Source: Hydrogenophaga sp. NFH-34 (GTDB taxonomy: Bacteria; Pseudomonadota; Gammaproteobacteria; Burkholderiales; Burkholderiaceae_C). From it: a stretch of 43,650 nucleotides of DNA. Positions 25,348 to 33,405 of the stretch are shown here, one piece after another. Numbering within the stretch: position 1 is the stretch's first letter; each line of letters opens with the position of its first letter. A program made the translations under genes and the position numbers. The stretch spans positions 1-43,650 of the forward strand of contig NZ_JACBGE010000035.1 of assembly GCF_021401345.1 (NCBI RefSeq), read 5' to 3'. The notes beneath the pieces were generated by a model. It had not been told where the DNA came from. It saw only the letters and a list, made by a program, of their open reading frames with translations, and searched no databases.

Positions 25348-26415
25348 ATGAGCGCGCCGAGCCCCGACACCTTGCTGCTGGAGGCCTACCAGGCGGTGGG
25401 CGACCCGTCGCGCTGGGACGGGCTGATCGCGCGCTGGGCAGACGCCCTGGAGGCCGACTCGGGCCTGCTGTTCACCCCCGGTGACCAGTTCAATCACCAG
25501 CCGATGCACGGTCATCGGTACGACTTCGAAACCGCCCAGTCCTACGGCGCCTACTTCCACCTGCACGACGACTGGACCCTGACGGCGCGCAGCCGCGGCC
25601 TGTTCCAGGCCGGCCACACGGGCTGCGGCGAGGCCATCGTGCCGCAGAACCGCCTGCGCCGCTCGCTGTTCTACAACGACTTTCTGCGCCGCATGGGCCA
25701 GGAATGGCTGCTGTGCAGCGTGCTCTTCCAGGCCGGCAACCGCCAGGCCATGCCCGAGACCGTGCTCTCGTTCTACCGCCGCACGGGCCGCCGCGCGTTC
25801 GGGCGCGGCGCCACGGCGGCGCTGCAGAAAACCGTACCGCACTTGCAGCGCTGCCTGCTGCTGCACCACGAGTTGCTGCGCGCCCGCGCCGACCGGGCGC
25901 AGATCGAATCGGGCCTGGACCAACTGGGCCTGGGCATGCTGATGCTGCAGGCCGACGGCCGCGTGCAGTTCGCCAACCGCCAGGCCGCCGCCGTGCTGCG
26001 CGCCGGCGCCACGCCCGCCGTGCTGCCCATCCTGCAGCAACTGGACCGGCGGGCGCGGCTGGGGCAGTACACCGGCCAGCGCCTGGCGACGGCACTCGGC
26101 CCGGTGTTCGCGATCAGCACGCCGGGCCAGCGCCCGGGCAGCACGCAGCCGGCCGGGGCGGTGATCTGGCTCATCGGCGCGCGGCACAGCGGCCAGGGCG
26201 CGCTCACCCTGGCCGCCAACCTGTTCGGCCTCACCCCTGCCGAACAGAAAGTGCTGGCATTGCTGATGCAGGACCAGACGCCGAAACAGATCGCGCAGGC
26301 GCTGGGCATTCAGCTGAGCACGGTGCGCACGCAGCTCTCGGCCCTGTTGCAGAAAACCGGCGTTCGGCGCCAGCAGGAACTGCTGCGCCTGATCGCCGCC
26401 TTCCCCGGCGGCTGA
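25348..26415 (+). CDS. LuxR-type (helix-turn-helix) transcriptional regulator
   Basis: A 355-residue regulator with a C-terminal LuxR/GerE domain (about residues 294-350: LTPAEQKVLALLMQDQTPKQ, then IAQALGIQLSTVRTQLSALLQKTG). The long N-terminal part resembles PAS-like sensory regions, with LGMLMLQADGRVQFANRQA near residue 190. The start at 25348 is chosen because an upstream in-frame ATG (25255) lies inside the palindrome at 25247 and gives low-complexity sequence. The Shine-Dalgarno is weak either way. The next gene, for an OmpA-like protein, begins 101 bp on behind a matching palindrome. The signal sensed is not known. Confidence 0.85.
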   Translation: MSAPSPDTLLLEAYQAVGDPSRWDGLIARWADALEADSGLLFTPGDQFNHQPMHGHRYDFETAQSYGAYFHLHDDWTLTARSRGLFQAGHTGCGEAIVPQNRLRRSLFYNDFLRRMGQEWLLCSVLFQAGNRQAMPETVLSFYRRTGRRAFGRGATAALQKTVPHLQRCLLLHHELLRARADRAQIESGLDQLGLGMLMLQADGRVQFANRQAAAVLRAGATPAVLPILQQLDRRARLGQYTGQRLATALGPVFAISTPGQRPGSTQPAGAVIWLIGARHSGQGALTLAANLFGLTPAEQKVLALLMQDQTPKQIAQALGIQLSTVRTQLSALLQKTGVRRQQELLRLIAAFPGG

Positions 26416-26443
26416 GCCCGGCCGGCACCGCCGGGGAAGGCCG

Positions 26444-26459
26444 TCCTTCATCTGAAGGA
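26444..26459. promoter_or_regulatory. Candidate LuxR-type operator, site 2 (upstream of the OmpA gene)
   Basis: TCCTTCA-TC-TGAAGGA is a perfect 7-bp inverted repeat with a 2-bp centre, located 57 bp before the OmpA-like start. It matches 25247-25262 at all seven positions of the left arm and six of seven in the right arm. Confidence 0.55.
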
Positions 26460-26516
26460 TGCGGCGCGCCGGAGCGCTCCCTAGCATCCCGGACATCGCC
26501 GCCACAGGGAATCCGG

Positions 26517-27557
26517 ATGCACCTCCCCACCGCTGCCGCCAGCGTTCTGGCCGGGCTGCTCGCCTTCGCGGCCCGGGCCGACACGGCCGTGCCCACGCAG
26601 GATCTCAAGGGCCTGAGCGACCCGCCGGGCCTCTCGCGCTACACCGGTTCGGTGCTGCTCTACCGCAACGACGCGGACTACGACGAAGTGCGCCTGCCGA
26701 CCTCGAAACCCGTGGACAAGAACGGCGAGCCGGTGGCGCCCAAGGCGCTGGCCGTCGCGGGCCAGCGCAGCGCCCTGCAATACCTCGTGCCACCGGGGCG
26801 TTCACCGCTGGAGGTGCTGCGCAACTACCAGCAGGCCTTCAAGACACAGGGATTTGAAACCGTCTACGAATGCGCTGGCCCAGCCTGCGGCGCGTCCGAC
26901 ATCAGCCTGCACGGTTACGACCTCGGGCGCCTGCTGGTGCCCGCGAACTACGCCAGCGCCATCGGCGACAACAGCCCGGCGGCCTGTGCCGGCGGTGCCT
27001 TCGTCGGCGACCTGCGCTACGCGGTGCTGCAGCACAAGGCCAGCGGCGCGGCCATGGCGGTGATGAGCTGGAAGCCGGGCAATGTGTCGGTGTACTGCGA
27101 CGAGGCGGCGTTCAAGAAGCACACCAGCGTGTTCCTGGTGCGTGTGCAGCCGCAGGCCCGCGCGCAGACCATGGAAACCCTCTCGGCCAGCGAACTGGGC
27201 CAGTCGCTGACGGCCACCGGCAAGGTCGCCGTCTACGGCATCCTGTTCGACACCAACCAGAGCGACCTCAAGCCCGAGAGCCGGCCCTCGCTGGAGCAGA
27301 TCGGCGCGCTGATGAAGCAGCACCCGGCGCTCAAGCTGCACGTGGTCGGCCACACCGACAACGTCGGCGCCTTCGAGGCCAACCTGGGCCTGAGCAAACG
27401 CCGCGCCGAAGCCGTGGCGGCCGCGCTGGCGCAGGACTTCGGCGTGGCCCGCGCGCGCCTGACGGCCAACGGCGTGGCCAGCCTGGCGCCCGTGCAGAGC
27501 AACGCCGACGAGGCCGGCCGGGCGAAGAACCGGCGCGTCGAACTGGTGCTGCAGTGA
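26517..27557 (+). CDS. DUF4892-like/OmpA-domain secreted protein
   Basis: A 346-residue protein with a signal peptide (cut near FAARA, residue 21). The N-terminal domain resembles DUF4892 (LQYLVPPGRSPLEVLRNYQQ, FETVYECAGPACG). The C-terminal OmpA-like domain begins about residue 235 (VYGILFDTNQSDLKPES, VVGHTDNVG, LSKRRAEAVAAAL, RAKNRRVELVL) and would bind peptidoglycan. AGGGA lies 6 nt before the ATG. The stop codon overlaps a possible GTG start of the next gene, so both are likely one transcript. It is probably a periplasmic or outer-membrane-linked protein; its role is unknown. Confidence 0.85.
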   Translation: MHLPTAAASVLAGLLAFAARADTAVPTQDLKGLSDPPGLSRYTGSVLLYRNDADYDEVRLPTSKPVDKNGEPVAPKALAVAGQRSALQYLVPPGRSPLEVLRNYQQAFKTQGFETVYECAGPACGASDISLHGYDLGRLLVPANYASAIGDNSPAACAGGAFVGDLRYAVLQHKASGAAMAVMSWKPGNVSVYCDEAAFKKHTSVFLVRVQPQARAQTMETLSASELGQSLTATGKVAVYGILFDTNQSDLKPESRPSLEQIGALMKQHPALKLHVVGHTDNVGAFEANLGLSKRRAEAVAAALAQDFGVARARLTANGVASLAPVQSNADEAGRAKNRRVELVLQ

Positions 27558-27589
27558 GCGCGCCCACCCCGACCTCGCCAGGGCACCCC

Positions 27590-29311
27590 ATGAACCCGAC
27601 GACCGGCCCCCGCCCCACCAGCCTGCGCTGGCGCAGCGCTCTGGCCTGCGCAGTGCTGTTGCTCGCACCGACGGCCCAGGCCGGCCCCCAGGCGGCGGCC
27701 GAAGCCGCCTGGGGCTGCATCAAGGCCAACGGCAAGGCCGTGGCCCAGGGCGCGCAGACCGGCGTGCGCGTGCTGACGTTCATCGCCACCAAGCCCTTGT
27801 GCGTGGCGCAGCTGGTGACACCGCCGCCCGCCGTGCCGCAGGTGGCCATGGGCATCACGGTAGGCGTCGCCACGCAGCAGCAGTTGACCAGCTACAGCGC
27901 CTGTTCCGACCGCATCTACGGCTTTGTGGCCCACCCGGTACTGGGCGCGGTCAAGAGCGCGCTGGACCAGGCCCCGCAGGTGCCGCCGCCCCTGGACCAC
28001 CTCAAGGACGGTCTGGCCGACCTGGCGGCCGACAACGCCGTGGAGTTGCTGACCAGCATTCCCGGCGCCGAGGTCGTCACCGGTGGCATCGACTGCGGCT
28101 GCGCACTGGTCGACGCGGGTCTGCAACCCGATACCGTGGTCCAGATGGTCGCCACCACGAAGCAGGTCGCGCAGCAATGCACCGATGTGCTGGAAGAACT
28201 GGGCCCGGCCGGCCAGGGCATTGCCGCGGTGGGCGGTGCGGTCTCGACCGCCTGGCGCGACTCGGTCAAGAACCCCCAGCACATGCCCTACCAGCAGTAC
28301 TACGACCGCTTCTGGGCGCCGCAGGTCGAGGGCCTGGCCCAGAAGCTGATCCAGCCCGGCTCGCAGGACTGGACCCCCACCGTCAAGCCGCTGTGGGACC
28401 GCTGCGTCGACTATTTCGACAGCCACAACCAGTACCGCGACACCGCCCGCGTCACCTGCGATTCGATGCGCGACGGCGTGCACATTTTTCCGCAGCGGGG
28501 TTTCGTGCAGGCGGTGAACCTGCGTACCTGGCAGCTGGCCGTGCCCGGCGCGGTCGAAAACTACGCCCGCTACCTGGCCCAGCAGCAGGGCGACTACGCC
28601 CGGGCCAACAACCTGGGCCACAACCGGCTGACACTGGCCCTGTCGGCCGTCATCTTCCGCGACTTCGGCCTCACGCCGGCGGGCGCAGCCCCGCGCGACG
28701 GCCACGGCAATCCGCAGTGGATCGGCGGCGGCGCCAGCCTGGGGGCCAAGGCGATGGCTGCCGTGCCCCAGGCCAAGATCGCCAGCCCGGCCGTCCTGGA
28801 CGCCCACACCGTGGCCATGAGCAGCGTGATCGCGGGCGCCTACAACGGCAGCGCGCTGCTGCAGAAGGTGCTGCGCTGGCAGGCGGCCTACCCGCTGATC
28901 AAGGCCGCGCGCTGTGCCATTCCACCGGCCATCCGCATTCCGGGCAGCGCGGGTGATGCCGGTGTCCCGCCCAAGATCCGCATTCCCGGCACCGCCCTGC
29001 CCCGGGTGGCCCTGGGCTGCCACGACCCCAACGTGCCCGACGAAGCCCGCGCCGCGGCCGTGAATGCGTGCCAGACCCTGTCCGTCGACCTGCAGGAGTT
29101 CCTGGTCCTGAGCTGCCCGGCGCCCCGCCCGGCGGCGCCCCTGGCGTCGGTGAACACGCCCCCCGTGGTGACAACCTCGCCCCCCACCTTGCCCGTGCGG
29201 GTGCGGCCGGCCCTCAGCGAGGAAGCCACCCCCGCGCCCGCACCGGACAACCCGCCCGCCGCTCCGCCGCCCATCCGGCTGCGGGTGCGGCCGACACTGC
29301 CCGGCCACTGA
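27590..29311 (+). CDS. Cysteine-rich secreted protein of unknown function
   Basis: A 573-residue protein with a signal peptide (ALACAVLLLAPTAQA). Its mature part holds 12 cysteines (e.g. DCGCALVD, DRCVDYF, RVTCDSM), suggesting disulfide bonds outside the cytoplasm. The C-terminal third is proline-rich with short repeats: AIRIPG and KIRIPG, then VRVRPAL and LRVRPTL. I know no family for it. ATG 27590 has AGGG 6 nt upstream; a GTG at 27554 that overlaps the OmpA stop is an alternative start and would couple translation. Its place after the OmpA gene points to a joint envelope or secreted function. It is convergent with aacS. Confidence 0.72.
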   Translation: MNPTTGPRPTSLRWRSALACAVLLLAPTAQAGPQAAAEAAWGCIKANGKAVAQGAQTGVRVLTFIATKPLCVAQLVTPPPAVPQVAMGITVGVATQQQLTSYSACSDRIYGFVAHPVLGAVKSALDQAPQVPPPLDHLKDGLADLAADNAVELLTSIPGAEVVTGGIDCGCALVDAGLQPDTVVQMVATTKQVAQQCTDVLEELGPAGQGIAAVGGAVSTAWRDSVKNPQHMPYQQYYDRFWAPQVEGLAQKLIQPGSQDWTPTVKPLWDRCVDYFDSHNQYRDTARVTCDSMRDGVHIFPQRGFVQAVNLRTWQLAVPGAVENYARYLAQQQGDYARANNLGHNRLTLALSAVIFRDFGLTPAGAAPRDGHGNPQWIGGGASLGAKAMAAVPQAKIASPAVLDAHTVAMSSVIAGAYNGSALLQKVLRWQAAYPLIKAARCAIPPAIRIPGSAGDAGVPPKIRIPGTALPRVALGCHDPNVPDEARAAAVNACQTLSVDLQEFLVLSCPAPRPAAPLASVNTPPVVTTSPPTLPVRVRPALSEEATPAPAPDNPPAAPPPIRLRVRPTLPGH

Positions 29312-29328
29312 GGCCACCGGCCGGCCTC
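29310..29328. terminator. GC-rich dyad between convergent genes (27590 gene and aacS)
   Basis: GAGGCC (29310-29315) and GGCCTC (29323-29328) pair around a 7-nt centre. There is no T-run on either side; weak evidence for a terminator. Confidence 0.3.
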
Positions 29329-29341
29329 GCGGAGCAGCGCC

Positions 29342-31507
29342 TCAGCGCGCCGCTGCGAAGGCCACGTACCAATCCAGGCAGCCCGGGTTGGCCATGGCCT
29401 CCTTGTTGATCACCTTCTCCAGCGGCTGGCCCAGCAGCAGCTTCTTGATCGGCAGCTCCTGCTTCTTGCCCGAGAGGGTGCGCGGGATTTCGGCCACCTG
29501 GAAGATGGCGTCGGGCACGAAGCGCGGCGACAGCGAGTCGCGCACCGCCTGGTTGAGCCGGCCGCGCAGCGCATCGTCCAGCACCACCCCGGGGCGCAGC
29601 ACCACGAACAGCGGCATGTAGCTTTCCCGGCCCAGGTATTCGAGATCGACCACCATGCTGTCGAGCACCTCGGGCAGGGCCTCGACGGCGCTGTACAGCT
29701 CGCTGGTGCCCATGCGCAGGCCGTGGCGGTTGATGGTGGCGTCGCTGCGGCCGTAGATGACACACGAGCCGTCGGGGAAGATGCGCAGCCAGTCGCCGTG
29801 GCGCCAGACGGCGCCGGCTTCGGCAGACAGGTCACCGCCGCCGGGCTTGCGGCCGTGACCCGGCGGGAACATGTCGAAGTAGCTGCCGATCAGGCGCTGG
29901 TGGTTGATGTCCCCGACGAAGTACAGCGGCATGGAAGGGATGGGCTGGGTGCAGACCAGTTCGCCCACTTCGTCGATCACGGGCCGGCCCTGTTCGTCCC
30001 AGGCTTCGACCGCCGAGCCCAGCTGCCGGCACTGCATGCGGCCGGGCGTCTGCGGCAGGTCGCGCAGGCCCCCGATGAAGGAGCCGGCGAAATCCGTCCC
30101 GCCAGAAATGTTGCACCACCAGATATCGCCCCCACGCTCCGCTGGTGGCACGGGTTGTGGCCCGGTGGCGGGGTCGCGGTCATCCCCGTCATGCCCGCGC
30201 AGGCGGGCATCCACCGCCGCCCGCACCCGGCGGAACTGTTCGGTGCCCCAGTTCTGCGCGTCTTCCGACAGCGGTGAACCGGTGGTGCCGAGCACGCGCA
30301 CGGCCGACAGGTCGCCGCAGGCGGTGAGGTCGACACCGGCCTTGAGGCAGTTGGCATAGAAGGCCGCACCGGCGCCGAAGAAGGTGACACCCAGATCGGC
30401 CGCAAAGCGCCAGAGCGTGGTCCAGTCGGGGTGTTCGCGGCTGCCGCCGGGGTTGCCGTCGTAGAGCACGCAGGTGGTGCCGCCGAGCAGGCCGGCCATC
30501 TGCGCGTTCCACATGATCCAGCCGGTGGAGCTGTACCAGTGGTAGCGCTCGCCCCAGGTGTTGGGGTCGTAGCTGCAGCCCACGTCGTTGTGCAGCGCGC
30601 CCATGGCACGCATCACCAGCAGGATGCCGCCGTGGCCGTGCACGATGGGCTTGGGCAGGCCGGTGGTGCCGCTGGAATAGACGATCCACAGCGGGTGGTC
30701 GAAGGGCAGCCACAGGGGCTCGAACGCCGCCACGTCCGCGTCGTCGCGCGCGGTCACCGCCGCCAGGTGCGCGCACGGCGCGGCCGCGTCCAGCGCGGCC
30801 TGCCGGGCGGCCGGTTCTTCGGCCAGGTTGGTGTGCAGCAGCACGTGGCGCACGGTGGGCAGGGCGGCGCGCAGCTCGGCCACCACGCCCAGGCGGTCGT
30901 GGTCCTTGTGGCCGTAGGTGACGCCGTCGCAGGCGATCAGCACCACGGGTTCGATCTGCCGGAGGCGGTCGAGCACGGCGTGCGTGCCCATGTCGGGCGC
31001 GCACACGCTCCACACCGCGCCGATGCTCACCACCGCCAGGAAGGCGACCATGGTTTCGGGGATGTTGGGCAGGTAGGCCGCGACGCGATCACCTGGCTTC
31101 ACACCCTGCGCGCGCAGGTGCAGCGCCAGCGCCGCCGCCTGGCGCTGCAGATCGGGCCAGGACAGCTCGGTGTGGCGCCCTTTTTCATTGCGGGCGATCA
31201 CCGCCGGAAAGCCCGCCGCGTGCGCCGGCGCCACATGGCGCAGCGCCTGTCGCGCGAGGTTGACCTGGGCCCCCGGGAACCACACCGCGCCGGGCATGAC
31301 GCTCTTCGCCAGCACCGCCGTGTGCGGTGTGGGCGACTGGATGTCGAAGTAGTCCCAGACGCTTTGCCAGTAGGCGTCCAGGTCGGTCACCGACCAGCGC
31401 CACAGCGCGTCGTAACTGTCGAAAGAAAGCCCGCGCTCGCGGGCCAGCCAGGCTTGGTAGCGACGGATCTGGGGTTCGCAGGCCGCCTTGTTCGGGGTTG
31501 TCTCCAT
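29342..31507 (-). CDS. aacS: Acetoacetyl-CoA synthetase with two extra loops
   Basis: A 721-residue AMP-forming ligase that makes acetoacetyl-CoA from acetoacetate, CoA and ATP. The family is clear from WQSVWDYFDI near the N-terminus, the AMP-binding loop IVYSSGTTGLPKPIVHGHGG (about residue 275), WWCNISGGTDFAGSFIGG and the late lysine region GKKQELPIKK (about 680). The usual length is about 650-670. Two insertions account for the excess: about residues 425-460, between TEQFRRV and DIWWC, encoded over a REP-like palindrome, and about 545-560 (HGRKPGGGDLSAEAGA) before VWRHGDWLRI. The promoter fits TTGGAA-N17-TACCCT ending 7 nt before the ATG, without a Shine-Dalgarno. It diverges from tetR. Confidence 0.93.
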   Translation of the reverse strand: METTPNKAACEPQIRRYQAWLARERGLSFDSYDALWRWSVTDLDAYWQSVWDYFDIQSPTPHTAVLAKSVMPGAVWFPGAQVNLARQALRHVAPAHAAGFPAVIARNEKGRHTELSWPDLQRQAAALALHLRAQGVKPGDRVAAYLPNIPETMVAFLAVVSIGAVWSVCAPDMGTHAVLDRLRQIEPVVLIACDGVTYGHKDHDRLGVVAELRAALPTVRHVLLHTNLAEEPAARQAALDAAAPCAHLAAVTARDDADVAAFEPLWLPFDHPLWIVYSSGTTGLPKPIVHGHGGILLVMRAMGALHNDVGCSYDPNTWGERYHWYSSTGWIMWNAQMAGLLGGTTCVLYDGNPGGSREHPDWTTLWRFAADLGVTFFGAGAAFYANCLKAGVDLTACGDLSAVRVLGTTGSPLSEDAQNWGTEQFRRVRAAVDARLRGHDGDDRDPATGPQPVPPAERGGDIWWCNISGGTDFAGSFIGGLRDLPQTPGRMQCRQLGSAVEAWDEQGRPVIDEVGELVCTQPIPSMPLYFVGDINHQRLIGSYFDMFPPGHGRKPGGGDLSAEAGAVWRHGDWLRIFPDGSCVIYGRSDATINRHGLRMGTSELYSAVEALPEVLDSMVVDLEYLGRESYMPLFVVLRPGVVLDDALRGRLNQAVRDSLSPRFVPDAIFQVAEIPRTLSGKKQELPIKKLLLGQPLEKVINKEAMANPGCLDWYVAFAAAR
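30187..30214. repeat. REP-like palindrome inside aacS
   Basis: ATGCCCGC (30191-30198) and GCGGGCAT (30203-30210) form a perfect 8-bp stem with a GCAG loop, within the CGTCATGCCCGCG...GGCGGGCATCCA pattern. The plus strand reads VMPAQAGIH, the usual translation mark of this repeat class. A partial second copy of GTCATCCCC lies just upstream. Confidence 0.75.
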
Positions 31508-31514
31508 GCGCCAT

Positions 31515-31543
31515 AGGGTATCGGCCGCCCGGTGGATTTCCAA
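31515..31543 (-). promoter_or_regulatory. aacS promoter, leaderless type
   Basis: On the minus strand, a TTGGAA -35 box (31538-31543) and TACCCT -10 box (31515-31520) are 17 bp apart. The -10 box ends 7 nt before the aacS ATG, so transcription would begin at or next to the start codon. Confidence 0.5.
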
Positions 31544-31559
31544 GGCCCCGGACCTAGGG

Positions 31560-31598
31560 TTTGTACGAGTGTTCAAGTTTTTTGTACGAACGTCCAAT
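31560..31598. promoter_or_regulatory. Tandem TetR operators between aacS and tetR
   Basis: Two 17-bp copies, TTTGTACGAGTGTTCAA (31560-31576) and TTTGTACGAACGTCCAA (31581-31597), match at 14 of 17 positions and are spaced 21 bp, two helical turns. Each is an imperfect palindrome of the form TTGTAC-N4-GTNCAA. The second covers a TCCAAT -10-like hexamer (31593-31598) that ends 7 nt before the tetR ATG, so bound TetR would block its own promoter and sit just upstream of the aacS -35 box. Confidence 0.75.
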
Positions 31599-31605
31599 AC
31601 CGGCC

Positions 31606-32334
31606 ATGGAGACACGCCCCCCGAAGCGCCGGGCCCCGGCCAGAGCCGCCGAGACCGCCGCACGCCCCGACCGCAAGCAGGCCATCCTGCTGGCCGCGGA
31701 GCGCCTGTTTGCCGAGCACGGCTACCACGGGGTTTCGATCCGCCAGATCGCCGACGAGGCCGGCGTGCCGCTGGCCCTGGTGGGCTACTACTACGGCCAG
31801 AAGCACGAGCTGTTTCACGCCATCTTCGAGCACTGGCGCCACACCATCGACGAGCGGCTGGCCCTGCTGGCGCAGGTGGGCGAGCTGCCAGCCGAAACGC
31901 AGACGCTGGAGCGTGTGGTGCGCGCGTTCGTGGAGCCGGTGATGCGCATGCGCGCCAGCCCCGAAGGCGAGTACTACGCACAGTTGGTGGCGCGCGAGCT
32001 GGCCTACCGCACGCCGGAAGCCGACCGCGTGCTGTCCCACTATTTCGACCCCATGGCGCACGCGTTCATCGACGCGTTGCTGCAGGCCTGCCCCGGCAGT
32101 GACCGGAGCCAAGCCGCCTGGGCTTACCAGTTCGCGCTGGGCGCGCTGATCCACCATATGAGCGATCGGCGCGTCGAGCGTCTGTCGCTGGGCGCGAACG
32201 TGCCCAGCGACCCCGCGGCCCAGCCGCAACTCGTGGCCTTCATCACAGCGGGCATTGCCGCTGCCATGAAGGCCGCCGAGCCTGTTTCCCCTCCCACCAC
32301 AAAACCGTCCGAACCCCGAAGGAGACCCGCATGA
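31606..32334 (+). CDS. TetR/AcrR-family repressor of the catabolic operon
   Basis: A 242-residue regulator with the TetR helix-turn-helix (LLAAERLFAEHGYHGVSIRQ, then IADEAGVPLALVGYYYGQKHELFHAIF) at about residues 28-75 and a helical ligand-binding C-terminal part. The start at 31606 follows a TCCAAT hexamer by 7 nt; an upstream in-frame ATG at 31561 lies inside the operators and is unlikely. Its stop overlaps the dctP start (ATGA at 32331-32334), so the repressor is the first gene of the operon it probably controls. The ligand is unknown, perhaps the imported substrate or its CoA ester. Confidence 0.9.
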   Translation: METRPPKRRAPARAAETAARPDRKQAILLAAERLFAEHGYHGVSIRQIADEAGVPLALVGYYYGQKHELFHAIFEHWRHTIDERLALLAQVGELPAETQTLERVVRAFVEPVMRMRASPEGEYYAQLVARELAYRTPEADRVLSHYFDPMAHAFIDALLQACPGSDRSQAAWAYQFALGALIHHMSDRRVERLSLGANVPSDPAAQPQLVAFITAGIAAAMKAAEPVSPPTTKPSEPRRRPA

Positions 32335-33404
32335 CCATCCCACGCACCATCCGCCCCGCCGTCCTGGCCACCGCCGTCTGGCTGGCCTTTGCCGGCGCAC
32401 CGGCCCACGCGCAGCAGACCATCAAGCTCACCGCGGCCGCCGGCCACCCGCCCGTGTTCCTGTGGGTCAAGACGCTGGACGAGGTGTTCATTCCCGAAGT
32501 CGACCGCAAGCTCGCGGCCGGTGGCAAGTACAAGATCGAGTGGACCAAGGCCTTCGGCGGCACCCTGGTGAAGCTGGGCAGCGAGTCCAAGGGCATTGCC
32601 GACGGCGTGGCCGATCTGGGCGTGGTCAGCACGCTGTTCGAGGCGGCCAAGTTCCCGCTGCAGAACGTCTCGTACTACACGCCCTTCGGCACCGACAACA
32701 TCGAGCTGATGAGCCAGACCATCGCCGGTCTGCAAAAGAACATTCCGGCCATGGCCGACGCCTGGAACAAGAACGGGCTGACCTACCTGGGCGGCATGGC
32801 GCTGGACTCGTACCACATCTGGACCAAGTTCCCAATCACCCGCATCGAGGACCTGAACGGCAAGAAGATCAGCGCCCCCGGCCCGGCCGCCAACTGGATC
32901 CGCGGCACCGGCGCGGTCGGCGTGGCCGGCTCGCTCAACACCTACTACGAGGACATCAAGTCCGGCGTGTCCGACGGCGTGGTGGTGTTCACCACCGGCG
33001 CCTGGGGCGCCAAGGTTCATGAAGTGGCCCCGTACGTGACCAAGGTGAACTTCGGCGCCCAGTTCGCCGGCGGCATCGCGATCAACAAGCGCCGCTTCGA
33101 AAAGCTGCCGCCCGAAGTGCAGGCCGCCATCCGCGAAGCCGGCGACAAGTGGACGGCCGAATACGCCAAGGCCCAGTCGGCCCTGGTGGACACCCGCTTC
33201 AAGGAAATGGCCGCGGCCGGCGCCAAGATCAGCGAACTGCCCGAGGCCGAGCGCAAGCGCTGGGCCGATGCGCTCTCGCCCGTGGCCAAGACCTGGGCCG
33301 CCGATGCCCAGAGCAAGGGCCTGCCCGCCGACCAGGTGCTCAACGGCTACATGAACAGCCTGATCAAGGCCGGCACCAAGGTGCCGCGCGACTGGAGCAA
33401 ATAA
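32331..33404 (+). CDS. dctP: TRAP transporter solute-binding protein (DctP family)
   Basis: A 357-residue periplasmic receptor. A signal peptide ends in APAHA (about residue 25), followed by QQTIKLTAAAGHPPVFLWVKTLDEVFIPEV. The conserved TRAP segments include KISAPGPAANWIRGTGAV (about residue 178) and the SGVSDGVVVFTTGAWGAKVHE ligand-site region. It would capture an organic acid for the DctQM permease. AAGGAGA precedes the start, which overlaps the tetR stop by 4 nt. The exact ligand cannot be predicted; context suggests an aromatic or keto acid. Confidence 0.92.
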   Translation: MTIPRTIRPAVLATAVWLAFAGAPAHAQQTIKLTAAAGHPPVFLWVKTLDEVFIPEVDRKLAAGGKYKIEWTKAFGGTLVKLGSESKGIADGVADLGVVSTLFEAAKFPLQNVSYYTPFGTDNIELMSQTIAGLQKNIPAMADAWNKNGLTYLGGMALDSYHIWTKFPITRIEDLNGKKISAPGPAANWIRGTGAVGVAGSLNTYYEDIKSGVSDGVVVFTTGAWGAKVHEVAPYVTKVNFGAQFAGGIAINKRRFEKLPPEVQAAIREAGDKWTAEYAKAQSALVDTRFKEMAAAGAKISELPEAERKRWADALSPVAKTWAADAQSKGLPADQVLNGYMNSLIKAGTKVPRDWSK

Positions 33405-33405
33405 G

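Noticed and set aside
31561..31605. An upstream ATG as the tetR start
   Set aside because: It lies within the tandem operators, and the extra residues do not look like a TetR N-terminus.
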